Shown: positions 42,501 to 53,934 of the stretch, one piece after another
How the letters are laid out: each line of letters opens with the position of its first letter
Numbering within the stretch: the first letter of the stretch is position 1
Source of the DNA: Nissolia schottii
Taxonomy: Eukaryota > Streptophyta > Magnoliopsida > Fabales > Fabaceae
Assembly: GCA_003254905.1 (NCBI GenBank)
Contig: QANU01044385.1
Coordinates: forward strand, 1 to 64,000
Length of the DNA: 64,000 nucleotides
Direction of reading: 5' to 3'
Translations under genes and position numbers: made by a program
Notes under the pieces: model-generated
Told to the model about the DNA's origin: nothing
Database searches by the model: none
The model's input: the letters and a program-made list of their open reading frames with translations, nothing else

Positions 42501-43655
42501 TTCATAGGAAGCACAATTCAGCACAAAGAAGGAATACCAAGTTGCGAAAAGCTTAAATTTCCCAACACCGCATATCAAAAACAGAAAAATCTTCAACCAT
42601 AAAACAAAGCAGCACAGTTCAATACCAAAACAGAAAACGCGGTTGCAAAGATTTAAATTTTGCAAGACAGCAAATCAAAAACAGAAATAGCTGCAAAAAA
42701 CTTACACTCTTCAATGAATCATCTTATATCAAATTAAAAAAATGCCCAAAAAGAAAATAAAGAGAAAGAAACACTTACTTAATCTCAAGGTGTGTAGGGT
42801 CAGAAGAGCCTTCCTTCAAAGCATCGACGAGTAACTTATCCTTGATGACAAGGCACTTCACCAACACCTTGTTGGAACCATTTTCAGGGTTTGCGTAAAC
42901 AAAGGCATACTCTTCGTCTAGTTGATTCCAGTTTTCTACAGACACCTCCTCTACACACACCCAGAAACCACATATTAACAATCAATCACAACTAAACACT
43001 CATATTGATCTTCATCAAATTAGTCCATAAAAAATTCTTTACATCAATTTGATGCTCCATCATAATATAAAACAACCATCAATTGATGCAATTCAAATAA
43101 CAAATTAATATTTAAGCATACATATCCAAGGACTAGGTATATATTGTGATACCAAATGTTAATAAGAAAATATTGTCACACCAAAACATTTGAACGACTA
43201 AAAACCTAAAACCTAAACAGAAAAATCTGATATATATTTTAAGAAATGATTTTTTTGTGGCAGTAGTTAGATAAAAGCCCTCCCAAATTGGCGATTATAG
43301 GATTCAAAGTTCAAACCCCCTAACATTACAGTAAAACTGGAATCACAGTTCACTTCCACTGGGAGCATTCACCAGAAATAACTCGAATGTTTACTTAAAA
43401 TAAATAATTACATTAAATTAAATTAAATTACGAAGAAAAAAAAAATAAAGAGAAGAAGAAAGGGGTTAGTTTAAGATTACCGGTGGAGGAATGGGAGAGG
43501 GCGGTGTCGGAGAGGGCCTGGGGGCCTGTGGAGGTGAGGACGTAGCCGGAGGCGAGGAAGGTGGCGTGAACGACGAACGCCGCTTTATCGTGGTCGTTTC
43601 GAAAGGTTGGCCTCGCCGCCCTTATCACCGCCATCACTGACTTCTCCGTCGCCAT
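39507..43655 (-). CDS. PTRE1: Probable proteasome inhibitor PI31 / proteasome regulator 1
   Basis: Nine exons on the minus strand: 43655-43481, 42950-42779, 42473-42327, 41351-41265, 40516-40439, 40337-40303, 40206-40152, 40050-39961 and 39585-39507. Junctions are GT-AG and the frame is continuous, giving 305 residues, close to the Arabidopsis homologue. The N-terminal PI31 fold domain (about 1-150) starts MATEKSVMAVIRAARPTFRN and contains NWNQLDEEYAFVYANPENGS. A linker with a run of seven serines follows, then a Pro/Gly-rich tail (GGSDLFPGPPAGVYP, GDHGAGGSMLVGPNDPRWF, GARFDPYGPPGIPGF) ending RRDADSDFI. PI31 proteins bind the 20S proteasome and modulate its activity; Arabidopsis PTRE1 is linked to auxin-dependent proteasome regulation. 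It stands alone, next to a (GA)n tract in the leader. Confidence 0.93.
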
Positions 43656-43704
43656 CGTCGTTTACTGCTTCCGCGACAGAACACACTGCGTTTCAGTGAG
43701 AGAG

Positions 43705-43741
<37 letters not shown>

Positions 43742-43800
43742 TGTTTCTTTGGAGAGAAGTTTGAGAGCAGAGGTGATCGCGACTACGGTAATTCACATGT
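43656..43800 (-). promoter_or_regulatory. 5' leader of the PI31 gene with (CT)n tract
   Basis: On the minus strand, a CT run of about 30 bases (plus strand GAGA at 43709-43738) lies 54-83 bases upstream of the start codon. CT-rich leaders are common in plant housekeeping genes. The exact transcription start is not visible. Confidence 0.55.
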
Positions 43801-44849
43801 TTGGTATCACTCCATTTCCATGGTACCTCAATTCTCATACAATAATGCTACCATGAAATTACAAGTATGCCATCACACCCACTTACTATATTTTTTTTCC
43901 TTAAATTTACAAAGTGAGTCATTGTTCATTTTTGTTTTTGCAAACTAGTTCACCCAAATCCTCCCACTAAGTCCTTTTGCATTGGCCATCGCTGACAGGA
44001 AGACGTGTAGGAGCTCAAGCAAGTTTCAGCTCCAAAAGAGTTATTGAAAGGGAAAGGCAAAAAACTTCTCAATGCATGACATTAAAATAAAAAATAAAAG
44101 TAGAGCAAAGGAGAGTCGAAGGAACAATGGTGGTGGAGGCAAAATTGGTGAGGACTTGGGTTAGGGTAGCGGAGAGATGGTAGTTTTTGGAAAAGGATTT
44201 GTTTGCAAAATAAAAGAAATATGACTCATTTTGCAATTTTCAAAATCTTTTAGTAAGTAGTTGTGGCGACACACTTGTAATTTTTTATTGACATTATTGT
44301 ATAAAAAATGGGATATCATTAAATGGTACCAAATATATGAAAGTACCATGATAGTCATCACAAGCAAAGTGATTCAAAAAATTCAGTTTCTATTTTTATT
44401 TTTTTGGAGTTTACTAAGCAAGTAAAAGAATTTTTAAGTGAGTTTGAATTGTGACTTTAAAAATGTGATAAAAATTTGACTTTTGTTACCAAAATGAGAA
44501 GAAAAAAAAGGGTTAAAAAGTAGATTATTTTGAGGGAAAATGTTATATGGTATAGATGAAGGTTTTTCATGTAAACTTCCTTTAGTTAGCTGAACTAACA
44601 CATTACATGTATCTAACTTATGTAATGATTTCTGTTAGTTTTAGTTAGATAGTTAGAACGTGTTTATAAGTTGGGTTTAATGGAAAAAAAAGAAATGTTT
44701 TGGGAGCTAGGCTTAGAAACATAATCATTACTACTAATAAAGGATTTGGAAACTTTTAACTGATTTTGGTCACATTACCAATTGCCTTATAATACCTTCA
44801 TGAACTTCCTAGAACTCACATTTGCAATTTGTTTTTTGAGTTTTACATT
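43801..44849. other. Intergenic stretch
   Basis: No gene or clear repeat recognised. Confidence 0.5.
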
Positions 44850-46070
44850 TTAGTATGCCAACTGATACAGACCCTTTTGTAACATATGTATATAGGATAG
44901 TAGTAAGAATAATTAATACATGAGAACTTGTCTTTAGCATATATATAAAAGGTTTGACACAGGGTGATGCTAAGGAGATATGCCCCGACATATCTGTGAT
45001 AAAACAAGAAGAGGAACTATAAGGTGTAATGGATTGGAGGACTTTGGGCCCTGCCCCACATCCCAAAGATGTCATGTGACCCACTCCAAGGCCTTTTGGC
45101 CAACTATGGAGCTTTGAGAATCAATCACGAAAATACGCCCTCGCGTACGGGCTGACAGCAATAATGACAAAACATCCCAGGCAGGTCGCAGGGCGTATCT
45201 GACACGCCCTTTGACGACATCCTGAGGAAGCAACTTGTGGGCAGCATCCTTGGATATTTTTAGAGCCCTTCTCCACTACCTAGGGGAGGGGATAAAAAGA
45301 AGTTTTGTTTGTATTAGGAGTTTTGGTGAAAGAGAGGGCTTTGGGACAAAGGTGAGAGGGATGTGAGCTACTTTGGGCTGCAGGCAGGGACTAGGTAGCC
45401 AAGGCCTGCACCCTATAGCATCCTTGAAAGCAACATGACCTGTAGCAAAGCCCAAGAAAGGAGAAGGAATCCAAGGAAGAGAAGAGTTGTTTTAAAAGAA
45501 AAAGAGAGATCAGGAAAAAAGGAGGATGAGAAAAAAAGAGAGGAAGACCTGAACCAAAGAGAAGAAGAAAAACTAGAGGGAGAGCATCACCATCACCATA
45601 GCCATCTGCTGCTGCAGAAAACACGCCCTCCCCCGCGCCTGAGGGCGTACACAATACTGATTGGTTATCAAGCTTCATAAACCAAACCACCCACACTAGG
45701 GCTTGGATTGGGAGGTAGGGCGATTCACCCCTCACCATCCAACCCTCATAGGTCCCATTTCCCTTTTGTTCTTCATTCTTTCCTCACCCTTAGTCCCAAA
45801 ATAAGCTTACTTACCCAAAATCTCATCTTTCACATATTCATTTTATGTTTTTAAACTTGTTTATCAAAACGGTTTAAATCACCAACGTAAGTTGAGATGA
45901 ATTAGTTCGAGTCAAATAAATTTTAAATAGTAATGGGTGATTAAAAGAAAATTCTAGCCGCTTTTAACACGATAGTTTTACATCTCATGCTTTTCACCGT
46001 TTTTGTCAATTTACTTTTCAAAAAAGCAATATTTAAGAGCAGGCTTTTATTAATGTTTGGTGCCCGAAGG
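44850..46070 (+). repeat. Possible Ty3/gypsy LTR remnant
   Basis: Possible LTR beginning near TGATACAGACCC (44859) and ending just before TTTGGTGCCCGAAGGGTACC at about 46055. The latter resembles the TTTGGCGCCCACC-type primer site of legume gypsy elements. A promoter-like GGGGATAAAAAG lies at 45291. The region 45130-45660 holds repeated ACGCCCT/AGGGCGT motifs in both orientations. No gag or pol follows, so this would be a truncated element. Borders and family are tentative. Some purine-rich open frames (45435-45680) do not look like real proteins. Confidence 0.35.
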
Positions 46071-46279
46071 GTACCATCCCCTCTTTATATAGATCGGCTG
46101 AACTAATATATATTAGTAGGGTATAATTGTAGAGAAGACTCATATCTGAACAAATGTAGCTTGCAAATTATGATCAATTTCACTAGTTTCCTTTGCACTA
46201 TTGTTTTGTGTATAATACAAGAAATTGAGACATTAAGAAAAAAAAGAACAATGATAAATAATGATTAAGCTGCAATCTC

Positions 46280-46684
46280 TTATTTATGCCTTCCAGTGGC
46301 TCTGATATAACAGAAAACAGACACCAAGAATGTGGTGGCAAGCCCTCCAAGAATGACCCCTCCCCCAGCAACTGACTTGTCAAATGAGTGGTGATGCTGA
46401 TGCTGGTTCAACAAGTGGACCCCACCACCCTGAGATCCCAAAACCTCACCATCATAATTATTAACACTTCCTTCAGAATTAGATTGCATCTTCTCCTTTT
46501 CACTTTGTGGTGCTTCGGAACGTGGGCCAGGACTCTGTTGGTGCTTACCAAGTTTCCTTCCAAGTGATGGACTCTGAGTTTGAGGATTTGAATTTGAAGG
46601 TGGTTGTGAAATAGATGTGCTAGCCATGGCTAGACTGAGACAAGTACTTGATAAGAGAAACAAAAGGAAAAGAAATTGAGCCAT
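46280..46684 (-). CDS. Small single-exon secretory/membrane protein
   Basis: A 134-residue protein. Residues 1-20 are a signal peptide (MAQFLFLLFLLSSTCLSLAM). Residues 21-100 are polar and low-complexity (Ser, Pro, Gln, then NQHQHHHS). Residues 104-134 form a conserved-looking C-terminus, SVAGGGVILGGLATTFLVSV then FCYIRATGRHK, with one membrane segment and a basic cytosolic tip. This gives a likely type I membrane topology. I recognise the C-terminal motif as an uncharacterised plant family but cannot give a function. The start is the first ATG and the frame is intact to TAA. A TATATATATATA stretch at 46784-46797 lies about 100 bases upstream on the minus strand. Confidence 0.78.
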   Translation of the reverse strand: MAQFLFLLFLLSSTCLSLAMASTSISQPPSNSNPQTQSPSLGRKLGKHQQSPGPRSEAPQSEKEKMQSNSEGSVNNYDGEVLGSQGGGVHLLNQHQHHHSFDKSVAGGGVILGGLATTFLVSVFCYIRATGRHK

Positions 46685-46783
46685 TATTTGGTCTTGGTGT
46701 GTTGGAATTTATGTTATCAAGATACTAATGTAATTGAGGCTATGAAGGGAAGATGGTATATGGGGATTGGCTATATGTGTGTG

Positions 46784-46797
46784 TATATATATATAAG
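46784..46797 (-). promoter_or_regulatory. TATA box region of the 46280-46684 gene
   Basis: A TATATATATATATA run about 100-113 bases upstream of the start codon, the usual distance for a plant core promoter with a short leader. A run of TA can also be a simple repeat, so this is only likely. Confidence 0.5.
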
Positions 46798-49700
46798 CTT
46801 CTACTAGCAATTATATATAGAGATCCTGCAATCGTGTGGTTTGGCTGAAATTTCCTACTGTTGTTGGATTCTGACAAATATATACATAATTTTTTCAATT
46901 TTTTATGGAGTTGTCTAAGAGATAGGAGAAATTAATCAAGTAAACATGTGGAGGCAATAGAATATAAGGAAATACAACTAAGGAACAACCAAACCAAGGG
47001 AACAAGGTTGCACTGGTGTTTACATGCAGAGAGTTGTGGTACGATTTGGACTCCATTAAAAAAATCAGTGTCGCTAGTTCCTATGAAAGATGATTAGAAG
47101 TTGCTTAATTTACAAAGGGTTTTAAACTGCAAAACCGCACCATGTGATGCAACCGCAATATTGTAGTTAGAAAAAAGTTCGCTGCAGTCAAATCATGCTA
47201 CAACTGTGGTGAAACTTCAATTCACATAACTAGGTCACGATATAACTGTATTAGAGTCGCAACAAGTGAGAACACGTTTAATTTCAAGTTATAAGCACAT
47301 AAAAGTTTTACGGCTCAACAGTCAATGCAATACTTGCAACCATGATTGCATTTGCGACTGCAACCACAATTTAAGCCTATTCAATTGTACTTAAATTTGC
47401 CTCTTTTGATCTCACAACACATGAAAGTGGAGACGTTCACAACCTACAACACAATAACAACATCCAATCCTTGTTTGGGTAGGTCAATCATCTCAATAGT
47501 CACCATTAAAATTTAAATCTTTTTCAACAGTTTTGGCCATAATTTTTCTTGCCCCCATCTACATCTAGCTATGGAAAAGTCACATCGTTCACTAGCAAGG
47601 AAAATTCATTTTATGCATACAACTGGTGGGTAATATTAGGAATATTAGAGTCTCGTGTTGTTTAGAAAATAAGACTTAGATAGTGTTTATAAGAGTTGAG
47701 CATCCCTCTCTCTTAAAGTTAATTTTTGAGAATTGAATTAAGCCCACTCAATATTTAAGATGATACTAGAGTTTCTCTTAAGATTTTTAATAAAATATGC
47801 CTAACTACACCATAAGATCTATACATTTTTTCTTTTCATAAAAAAGACTGAATTAGATAATGAAGGAATCTAACATCAATGTTAAATACCTTTTGCTTTT
47901 CTAGATTTACAAATTTGAGAGCTAAGTGTAGAAAGTGTGCATGAAAGATGTAAATTAAACGGTAGGCATATATAGGAACAGGCGTATCCTTGTTTGGATT
48001 CACTGTCATTAACATGTCAAGTTTACAGGGGAAATAGACGTGAATTGCTAGTCAAATTTAAAAGACAATGAAACACTTCTAGTAAACAAAACTTTCAATC
48101 CAAATTCATGCCGGTGCTGAGAAAAACAGGTAACGTTTTTATATTTCTTTTCAGGTTGAAGTTAATTCTCCCATCAATAAAATATACTGGCAGCGATCTA
48201 AAGTGCATGAGTCTCTCACTTCATGAAATTAAGTGAGATTAAATGCAAGTAACCTTGTTTTCAAGAATTGAACACATAACCTCTTAAGTCACAAAATATT
48301 TCATCCATGTCATCAAGGTTATAATCTAGTCACTAAATAAAATCACACAGTAAGGAGAGCATATAGTTTGCGTTCTGCTTTTATTTTCAGTAAACATGAA
48401 AAAACCACTATATTTTTGTTTTGTTTGTAGTTTTTCATAGTTTTGAAAAGGGAAAGATAAAAATAAGAAACAAGTATTTTCGTTGTTTTCTTTACAAAAT
48501 TTAAAAAGTAAAAAAATAAAACAAAAAAGTGATATTTTATTATTACTAATGAAAACAAACCAACTAAAAAAAAAAATCAAACTCCTCATTTTTGGTAAGA
48601 TATATTAGTAGGACCACCCAAAATTCAAACTGCAAGCCATACATCGTTTAAACCTATGATCAAAATCCTTTAGGAAAATATGTTGTCTACCTATTGCCTG
48701 CTGATTACAAGCCATATCATCCACACCTATAGTAATTCATCAGTGGAATAATAGGGCTGGTTTAACTCATATAGAAGATTGTCCCTAATATTATCCAGGA
48801 ATATATGCATGTCTGCAGATAACACACCATGGCAATATCTACCTACATGCACATGACACCATTTGAACCAAAAGGACCATTAATGACATTCTGGAATCTG
48901 TAGCTTGTGTCCTGTAAACAAGAGACACAATGCAGGGTCCAAAACTCTTTCTATTAGAAATAGAAGTCTTAGTTTGACGCTATTATGAATTTTGTGAATC
49001 AGTGTTTTGATGACACTCGTTAAAAAGACAAAAATAATAAATTCATAAAAAAAAGTAAAATGTATATGTTTTTAATGACAATAAATATATGGTGAGTTAG
49101 TAAAATCAATACTTTAAAGACATTGGTTAGTAAAATCTAACTTTTATTTAGTACTAATTGATTAAACAAAACATAACATTGATGGATCATGAAATAGCAG
49201 GCGTGTTTTATTTATGCCTCGGTACCCGGAGCCCACCACACGGTTCTATTTGATTACTAGTTTTGTGTCAGTTGGTGTGTGTGCATTATGGGGATTTTAA
49301 TTGAATTTGATTAATGATAATTAAATTTGTTAAAGAGGAACAAAATGGTACAAGAAGCCAGCTCAGGTATGAGTAAGGTCAAAGGCTAATAATACAAACA
49401 ATCAATAGATCTATGGACTTTGTCCTGCTGGAGGCCCAGGGTCCATATCTTGGAAGGTTCAGATAGATTCAATTAATTTCCTGACCAAAAAAATATTGTT
49501 TCAAATTTCATCTATATTGACATACTTTTCAAAGCTTTAACTCACTAAGCAAAAGTAAATGCAAAATTTTATTTTCAGAATTTTTCTATTATGAGCTATA
49601 CTAACTTATGTTATATAATAAGAATTTTTTTATAAATTGGGGGAGAGAATCAGAGGAGCTGAAATAAGGGAGGAGAAAAGAGAAAATAATGATAATGTTC

Positions 49701-50696
49701 TAATGTGTTTAACTACACTTTTAAAATTACTTTTACCTGCATGTATAAAGTGTGATTAAGTATAAAAAGGACTAATATAAATGACATTTGAAATTAACAA
49801 GAATTAAATTGGACATTTTTTAGGATTAAATTGGTCGTTCACACGAATCAAATTAAACTTTTCCTCCTTCAATTTTCCCTTACCCCTCTTTCTACCAATA
49901 GATATATTAGTTTTCTCCTATTTTTAGCATTTGATGAAGCTGCAAGGGATACGATCACTTCATCTTCATTATTATACTCCGAGTTCTTTTGGAAGAGCCT
50001 AGTTTTGCTTTGCATCCCATAATTGTTGCTTTTCTCATGGAAAAGATGGGGCCCATTAGAAACAGGCATCCTCTTGAGTTTTCTAGCATTCTTGTTTGAG
50101 AATTGCTATATATAGCAGGACAAATTGTAACTCGAACTTGCAGGGAAAATAACCAATAATAAATATAATATTATCAACGGTTAATTTTAAGCATTTTGTA
50201 TATTTTTTGAATACATTAAATTAAAATTAATGGTGAATAGTGTTTATGGAGTACACATCAAAAATGCTTCATGAGCACACAAATATTTCTCCACCTTTCA
50301 CACTCTTCTCTTTCAAATCCATTGATTCCAATTCATGGCACGCAATTTAATCAACTAGTTTAGTGAATGTCCATCGCACATAAGTTATTTAAAATTTGTT
50401 GATTCTAATCTTTTATATAAATTATTTGAGTGTCATTTTTTATATTTTTAAATATTCAATGTGAGAAAATGGTACTTTTAAATTATAAAAAATTTAAAGG
50501 GGGTCATGAAATAGGTTTAGTGAAACAGTAAATTTAAATTAAAAAAAATGTATAGAGTCATGTGAAATAAGTTTAGTGAGTTTTAAAATTTAAAATAGGA
50601 ATGATTTACAAGGTCAAGTGAATAGATTTAGTGAAACTAATGTAAGCGAGAAAATTCTCTAAAAAATAATGGTGGAAAAAGCCCGAACATTTAATT
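46798..50696. other. Intergenic AT-rich stretch
   Basis: No host gene supported. On the minus strand, 48220-48330 resembles a tRNA-derived SINE head (GTGTTCAATTC, like a pol III B box). 47640-47740 resembles a decayed LTR fragment (GAGTTGAGCATCCCTCTCTC). Neither has defined borders. Confidence 0.4.
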
Positions 50697-50709
50697 AATA
50701 TAGATTATT

Positions 50710-50891
50710 AACCACAACGTATGGCATGATGGTAAGTCACATTATCCATTAACTATGTGGGCGGAGATTCAATCCTTGCCCATTGGAATATAAAAACATT
50801 TCGTGGCCAGTAATTTACTTTGTGTAAACTCAGTCCCTACAAGGAAATTAGCTATTGCTATCAACGGTGGACACTCTAAGTGCATAAAAAA
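50710..50891 (+). mobile_element. tRNA-derived SINE with 13-bp target duplications
   Basis: The body is flanked by perfect direct repeats AATATAGATTATT at 50697-50709 and 50892-50904. An A-box-like TGGCATGATGGTA lies at 50722-50734 and a B-box-like GGAGATTCAATCC at 50763-50775, spaced as in a tRNA-derived pol III promoter. The body ends in a short A tail (50885-50891). Length is about 182 bp, normal for plant SINEs. Perfect target duplications suggest a recent insertion. Confidence 0.85.
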
Positions 50892-50904
50892 AATATAGAT
50901 TATT

Positions 50905-52213
50905 CTTTTCATGAATCTATTATTTTCTAATTTAACTGTTTTGGTTCTTTGTGGAGAGCGGATTATCTGGAATAGAAATTACGCATAACCTTATCATATA
51001 TGCACGTTTTTATTGTTGATCTTTCACATTTTTAATTATTTTTTGTCTTTTCAAGATTATTGGTGAAGAAGGACAAATACGTAATAATGTTATGTGCAAT
51101 TTTTAAATGAGATAATCAATTTTCTTGTTTATATGTGTACACACATATATATATAAGATGAAAATTCTGATAATTCTCTCATTTACATTTCTACCATTCA
51201 TTAATATGACCTTCTAATCTCATATGAACTTCACTCTCATATTTATTTTAAAAATAAGATAATTTTGTTTCATATATATGTTTATTCCTTTCATTTAGAA
51301 ACTGCAATTGAGCCCATAACATAATTGCTCTATAAATTATTACTTCTTTCAGTTTAAAATAATTGTGACTTTTATTTTTAGGTAAATTTATAAATTAATG
51401 TGTTTGGATATAATTTGTATCCAAATACATTAATATATAAATATACCTAAAAGGCTAAAAAATTGAAACGGACCCTTATTTTAAAAAGGAAATACCTAAG
51501 AAGTCAATGGATTAATTGGTCTTATATAGGAGTGCAGTTTTGTCTTGTAGCTTAACAATAACACGCACTTATTGGTAAAACTTGAGAAGATAAGCAGAGA
51601 ATCAATTTCAAATCTTAATAATTGAATTTTAGAATTGAAGGAGTAGCTATAGCTATCGACAAACCCTATCCCAATACAGAACGACTTCTACTCCACTGAA
51701 AGAATCCTATAAAGTATGCATTAAATTAAGGATACACAAATTTTGCTTTTAAGCACTAAGTAGTAATGATCTTTAGGCTATCTGTTGGAGAAGCACCTCA
51801 AGCGTAATAAAAAGCAACGGAAGAGGACCCAAATAATGGATTGTTCAAATTTTCATTCTTCCAAACCGAAAAATCAATTCTAATTAGATATTGAATTAAG
51901 CTAGCCTTTCTCCCCAACTATACCTGTGGTTTAGTGGGGTTGTAGGATCCAATCTTGTTCAAACCACTAATCCATTTAGTACATTTTGTCTTATATTTAA
52001 TTACGATAGAGATATGTCACTATACCAAATTCATGTTCTTAAATTGTATATGCACTTTTGAATGAAGATGACAGCCACGTCAATGTTACATTTAGTTTTA
52101 AGAATTAAACTAGTGTAGATAACCAGTGCTAGCACGGGTTATGTCGTTATTTATTTTATTAATAAAGTTACATTAATATATATTTTGAAATTGATAAAAG
52201 AAAATAATACTGA
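50905..52213. other. Intergenic AT-rich stretch
   Basis: No gene supported. GATAACCAGTGCTAGCACGG at about 52117 may mark an unrecognised repeat border. Confidence 0.45.
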
Positions 52214-52431
52214 TGTTATATTAGAGTAATGATTCCCCACTTATTTAACTATTAGCTAGTTAGGAAAAATAGAGTTAGTTATTTTTCTGCTATAACAAAA
52301 AACTGTTTCTGTTATGTTTATGTTTTTGTTGTTTCTGCTATAACAACAATATTGCTTGTATATATGGCTTGCTTGTGAGCCAAGTAATGCCACTCTCATT
52401 CATTCATTCATTCACTCACTCTTGAGTTCCA
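52214..52431 (+). repeat. Probable 5' LTR of a second copia element
   Basis: Starts TGTTATATTAG and ends GAGTTCCA. It contains a TATATATGG promoter motif at 52356 and ATTCA repeats near its end. Three bases later comes TGGTATCGGAAGC, close to the copia primer site TGGTATCAGAGC. No matching 3' LTR was found. Confidence 0.6.
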
Positions 52432-52459
52432 ATATGGTATCGGAAGCTGTTTCGTAATC

Positions 52460-53905
52460 TGTAACTGGAGGGTGCGGTGAGGAGTGAGAACTTTGGGGAA
52501 AGTCTCAGCGAGAGACCGTCCGCACGACGACATGGGACACTTCGAAAATCCATGGCATGTAGATGCAATACATAATATATAATAAACACAAAACATTTCT
52601 ATAATAATAACTAAGAGATAGACGTTCCGAGCATTACAGTTTAGCTGCTCCTGAATGTTCGGGCTTAACGGTATTGCCCCTAATCTACATGACATGATAT
52701 ATGACACTAGACATCACAGAATATCATGTCCGGGTTATACGGTCTTGCTCCAAATTTACATGAATCTTATTCTACTTTACGATTGTACAAGGTATACTGA
52801 GGTCAACGCAGACTGTCATTGACTTACAGCTTTGTCCTAGAAATCCTCCAATGAAAACAGTTTTAAAAGCATAACATAACATGATCATAATAACAAAATT
52901 CTTTAACTGATAGCATAACAAGAATTAATATCTTTACGTGTTTTATTTTAAAAAAATAAGGGTAGACCAAGATCTCCTGCTTATGGAGGTTCCCAGTTAA
53001 GAGAGATGCGTCACAATGGACATCTTAAGTACCGAGTCTTATTATTAGTTAGAACCTTCTTCTCCCACTAGAACATTTCCTTAATCATTATCTTTTATTA
53101 AGGGTTTAATTATATAGTATGAGTATCCATATCATTTAATGCTAATCATACACACACAACATAAATATATTTAATGCAATAAATGTGATCTCATGTAGTC
53201 CTAAAAATAGTTTCATGATTTTCTAAAAATAGATTCATAAATATCTATTTCATAAATAAAGATTTTTTAAATAAATAATTATGAGAGAATATCTAATTAA
53301 ATAAAAGAATAACTAACTTCATAAGTACGTAATTAAAATAATAAATTCTACCTCTTAGGATTTTATAAAACATGCATAAAGAAAATAAAAATAAAATAAA
53401 TAAATAACTTTTTAAAAATAACTACATGGTCTAAAATAGACCATGAAAAAAGTCATTCACTTTAACATGACTAATTGTTAAGGAGCACTAAACTGAGAGC
53501 TCTAGATACCCTACATGAAGGCACTGCTTCCCCACGAACAGAAGACGAGAGGGAGAAAAGAAATAAAATATAACTGAAGCGAAAAGTCTCACAAAAGTAA
53601 AACCTCTCAAACTCTTTGAGTAAATTAGTAAATCTAAACACTCATAGGAAGCGTCTATATATAGGAGGAGGAGGAGACCCCTTCTACAACGTTAATGGAT
53701 GTGGGACTAATTTCTGCACTCATCTCATGCGAAATGAACCCATGTAAACATCATCTCGCTCAAAATGAGCTCCGGAAATCACTTTCGCCTTTCCTATTTA
53801 TCGTCTCACGCAAGATGACTATATGTTTTGCTCGAGACGTGCCCTGTGATTAACATCTCGCGCGAGATGCTCACTGCATCTGCGCAAGACGCCCTTCTCT
53901 TTTTT
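52460..53905 (-). mobile_element. Gypsy-like LTR inserted in the second copia element
   Basis: The stretch between the copia primer site and its gag zinc knuckle is foreign. On the minus strand it has a promoter with TATATATA (plus 53656-53663), a long leader, and a palindrome array upstream of the TATA box. No coding domain occurs, so a solo LTR or LTR fragment is likely. Exact borders and target duplication were not found. Confidence 0.5.
53720..53891 (-). promoter_or_regulatory. Array of CATCTCGCGCGAGATG palindromes upstream of a TATA box
   Basis: Six related motifs occur in 170 bp: CATCTCATGCGAAATGA (53721), CATCTCGCTCAAAATGAG (53752), CGTCTCACGCAAGATGAC (53802), GCTCGAGACG (53830), CATCTCGCGCGAGATG (53854-53869, a perfect palindrome) and CATCTGCGCAAGACG (53877). 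On the minus strand they lie about 60-230 bp upstream of the TATA box of the LTR, where enhancer elements of LTRs lie. Confidence 0.7.
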
Positions 53906-53934
53906 CATTTTTTTTTTCTCTCTTCTAAGGGTCG

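Noticed and set aside
43250-43410. tRNA-like A/B box motifs in PI31 intron 1
   Set aside because: AAAGTTCAAACCCCC resembles a B box, but no target duplication or tail was seen, so a SINE call is not supported.
45435-45680. Plus-strand frame of 81 residues rich in Glu, Arg and Lys
   Set aside because: Composition reflects a purine-rich leader-like stretch; no domain and no homologue recognised.
48326-48589. Minus-strand frames rich in Phe and Lys
   Set aside because: Typical of random AT-rich DNA.
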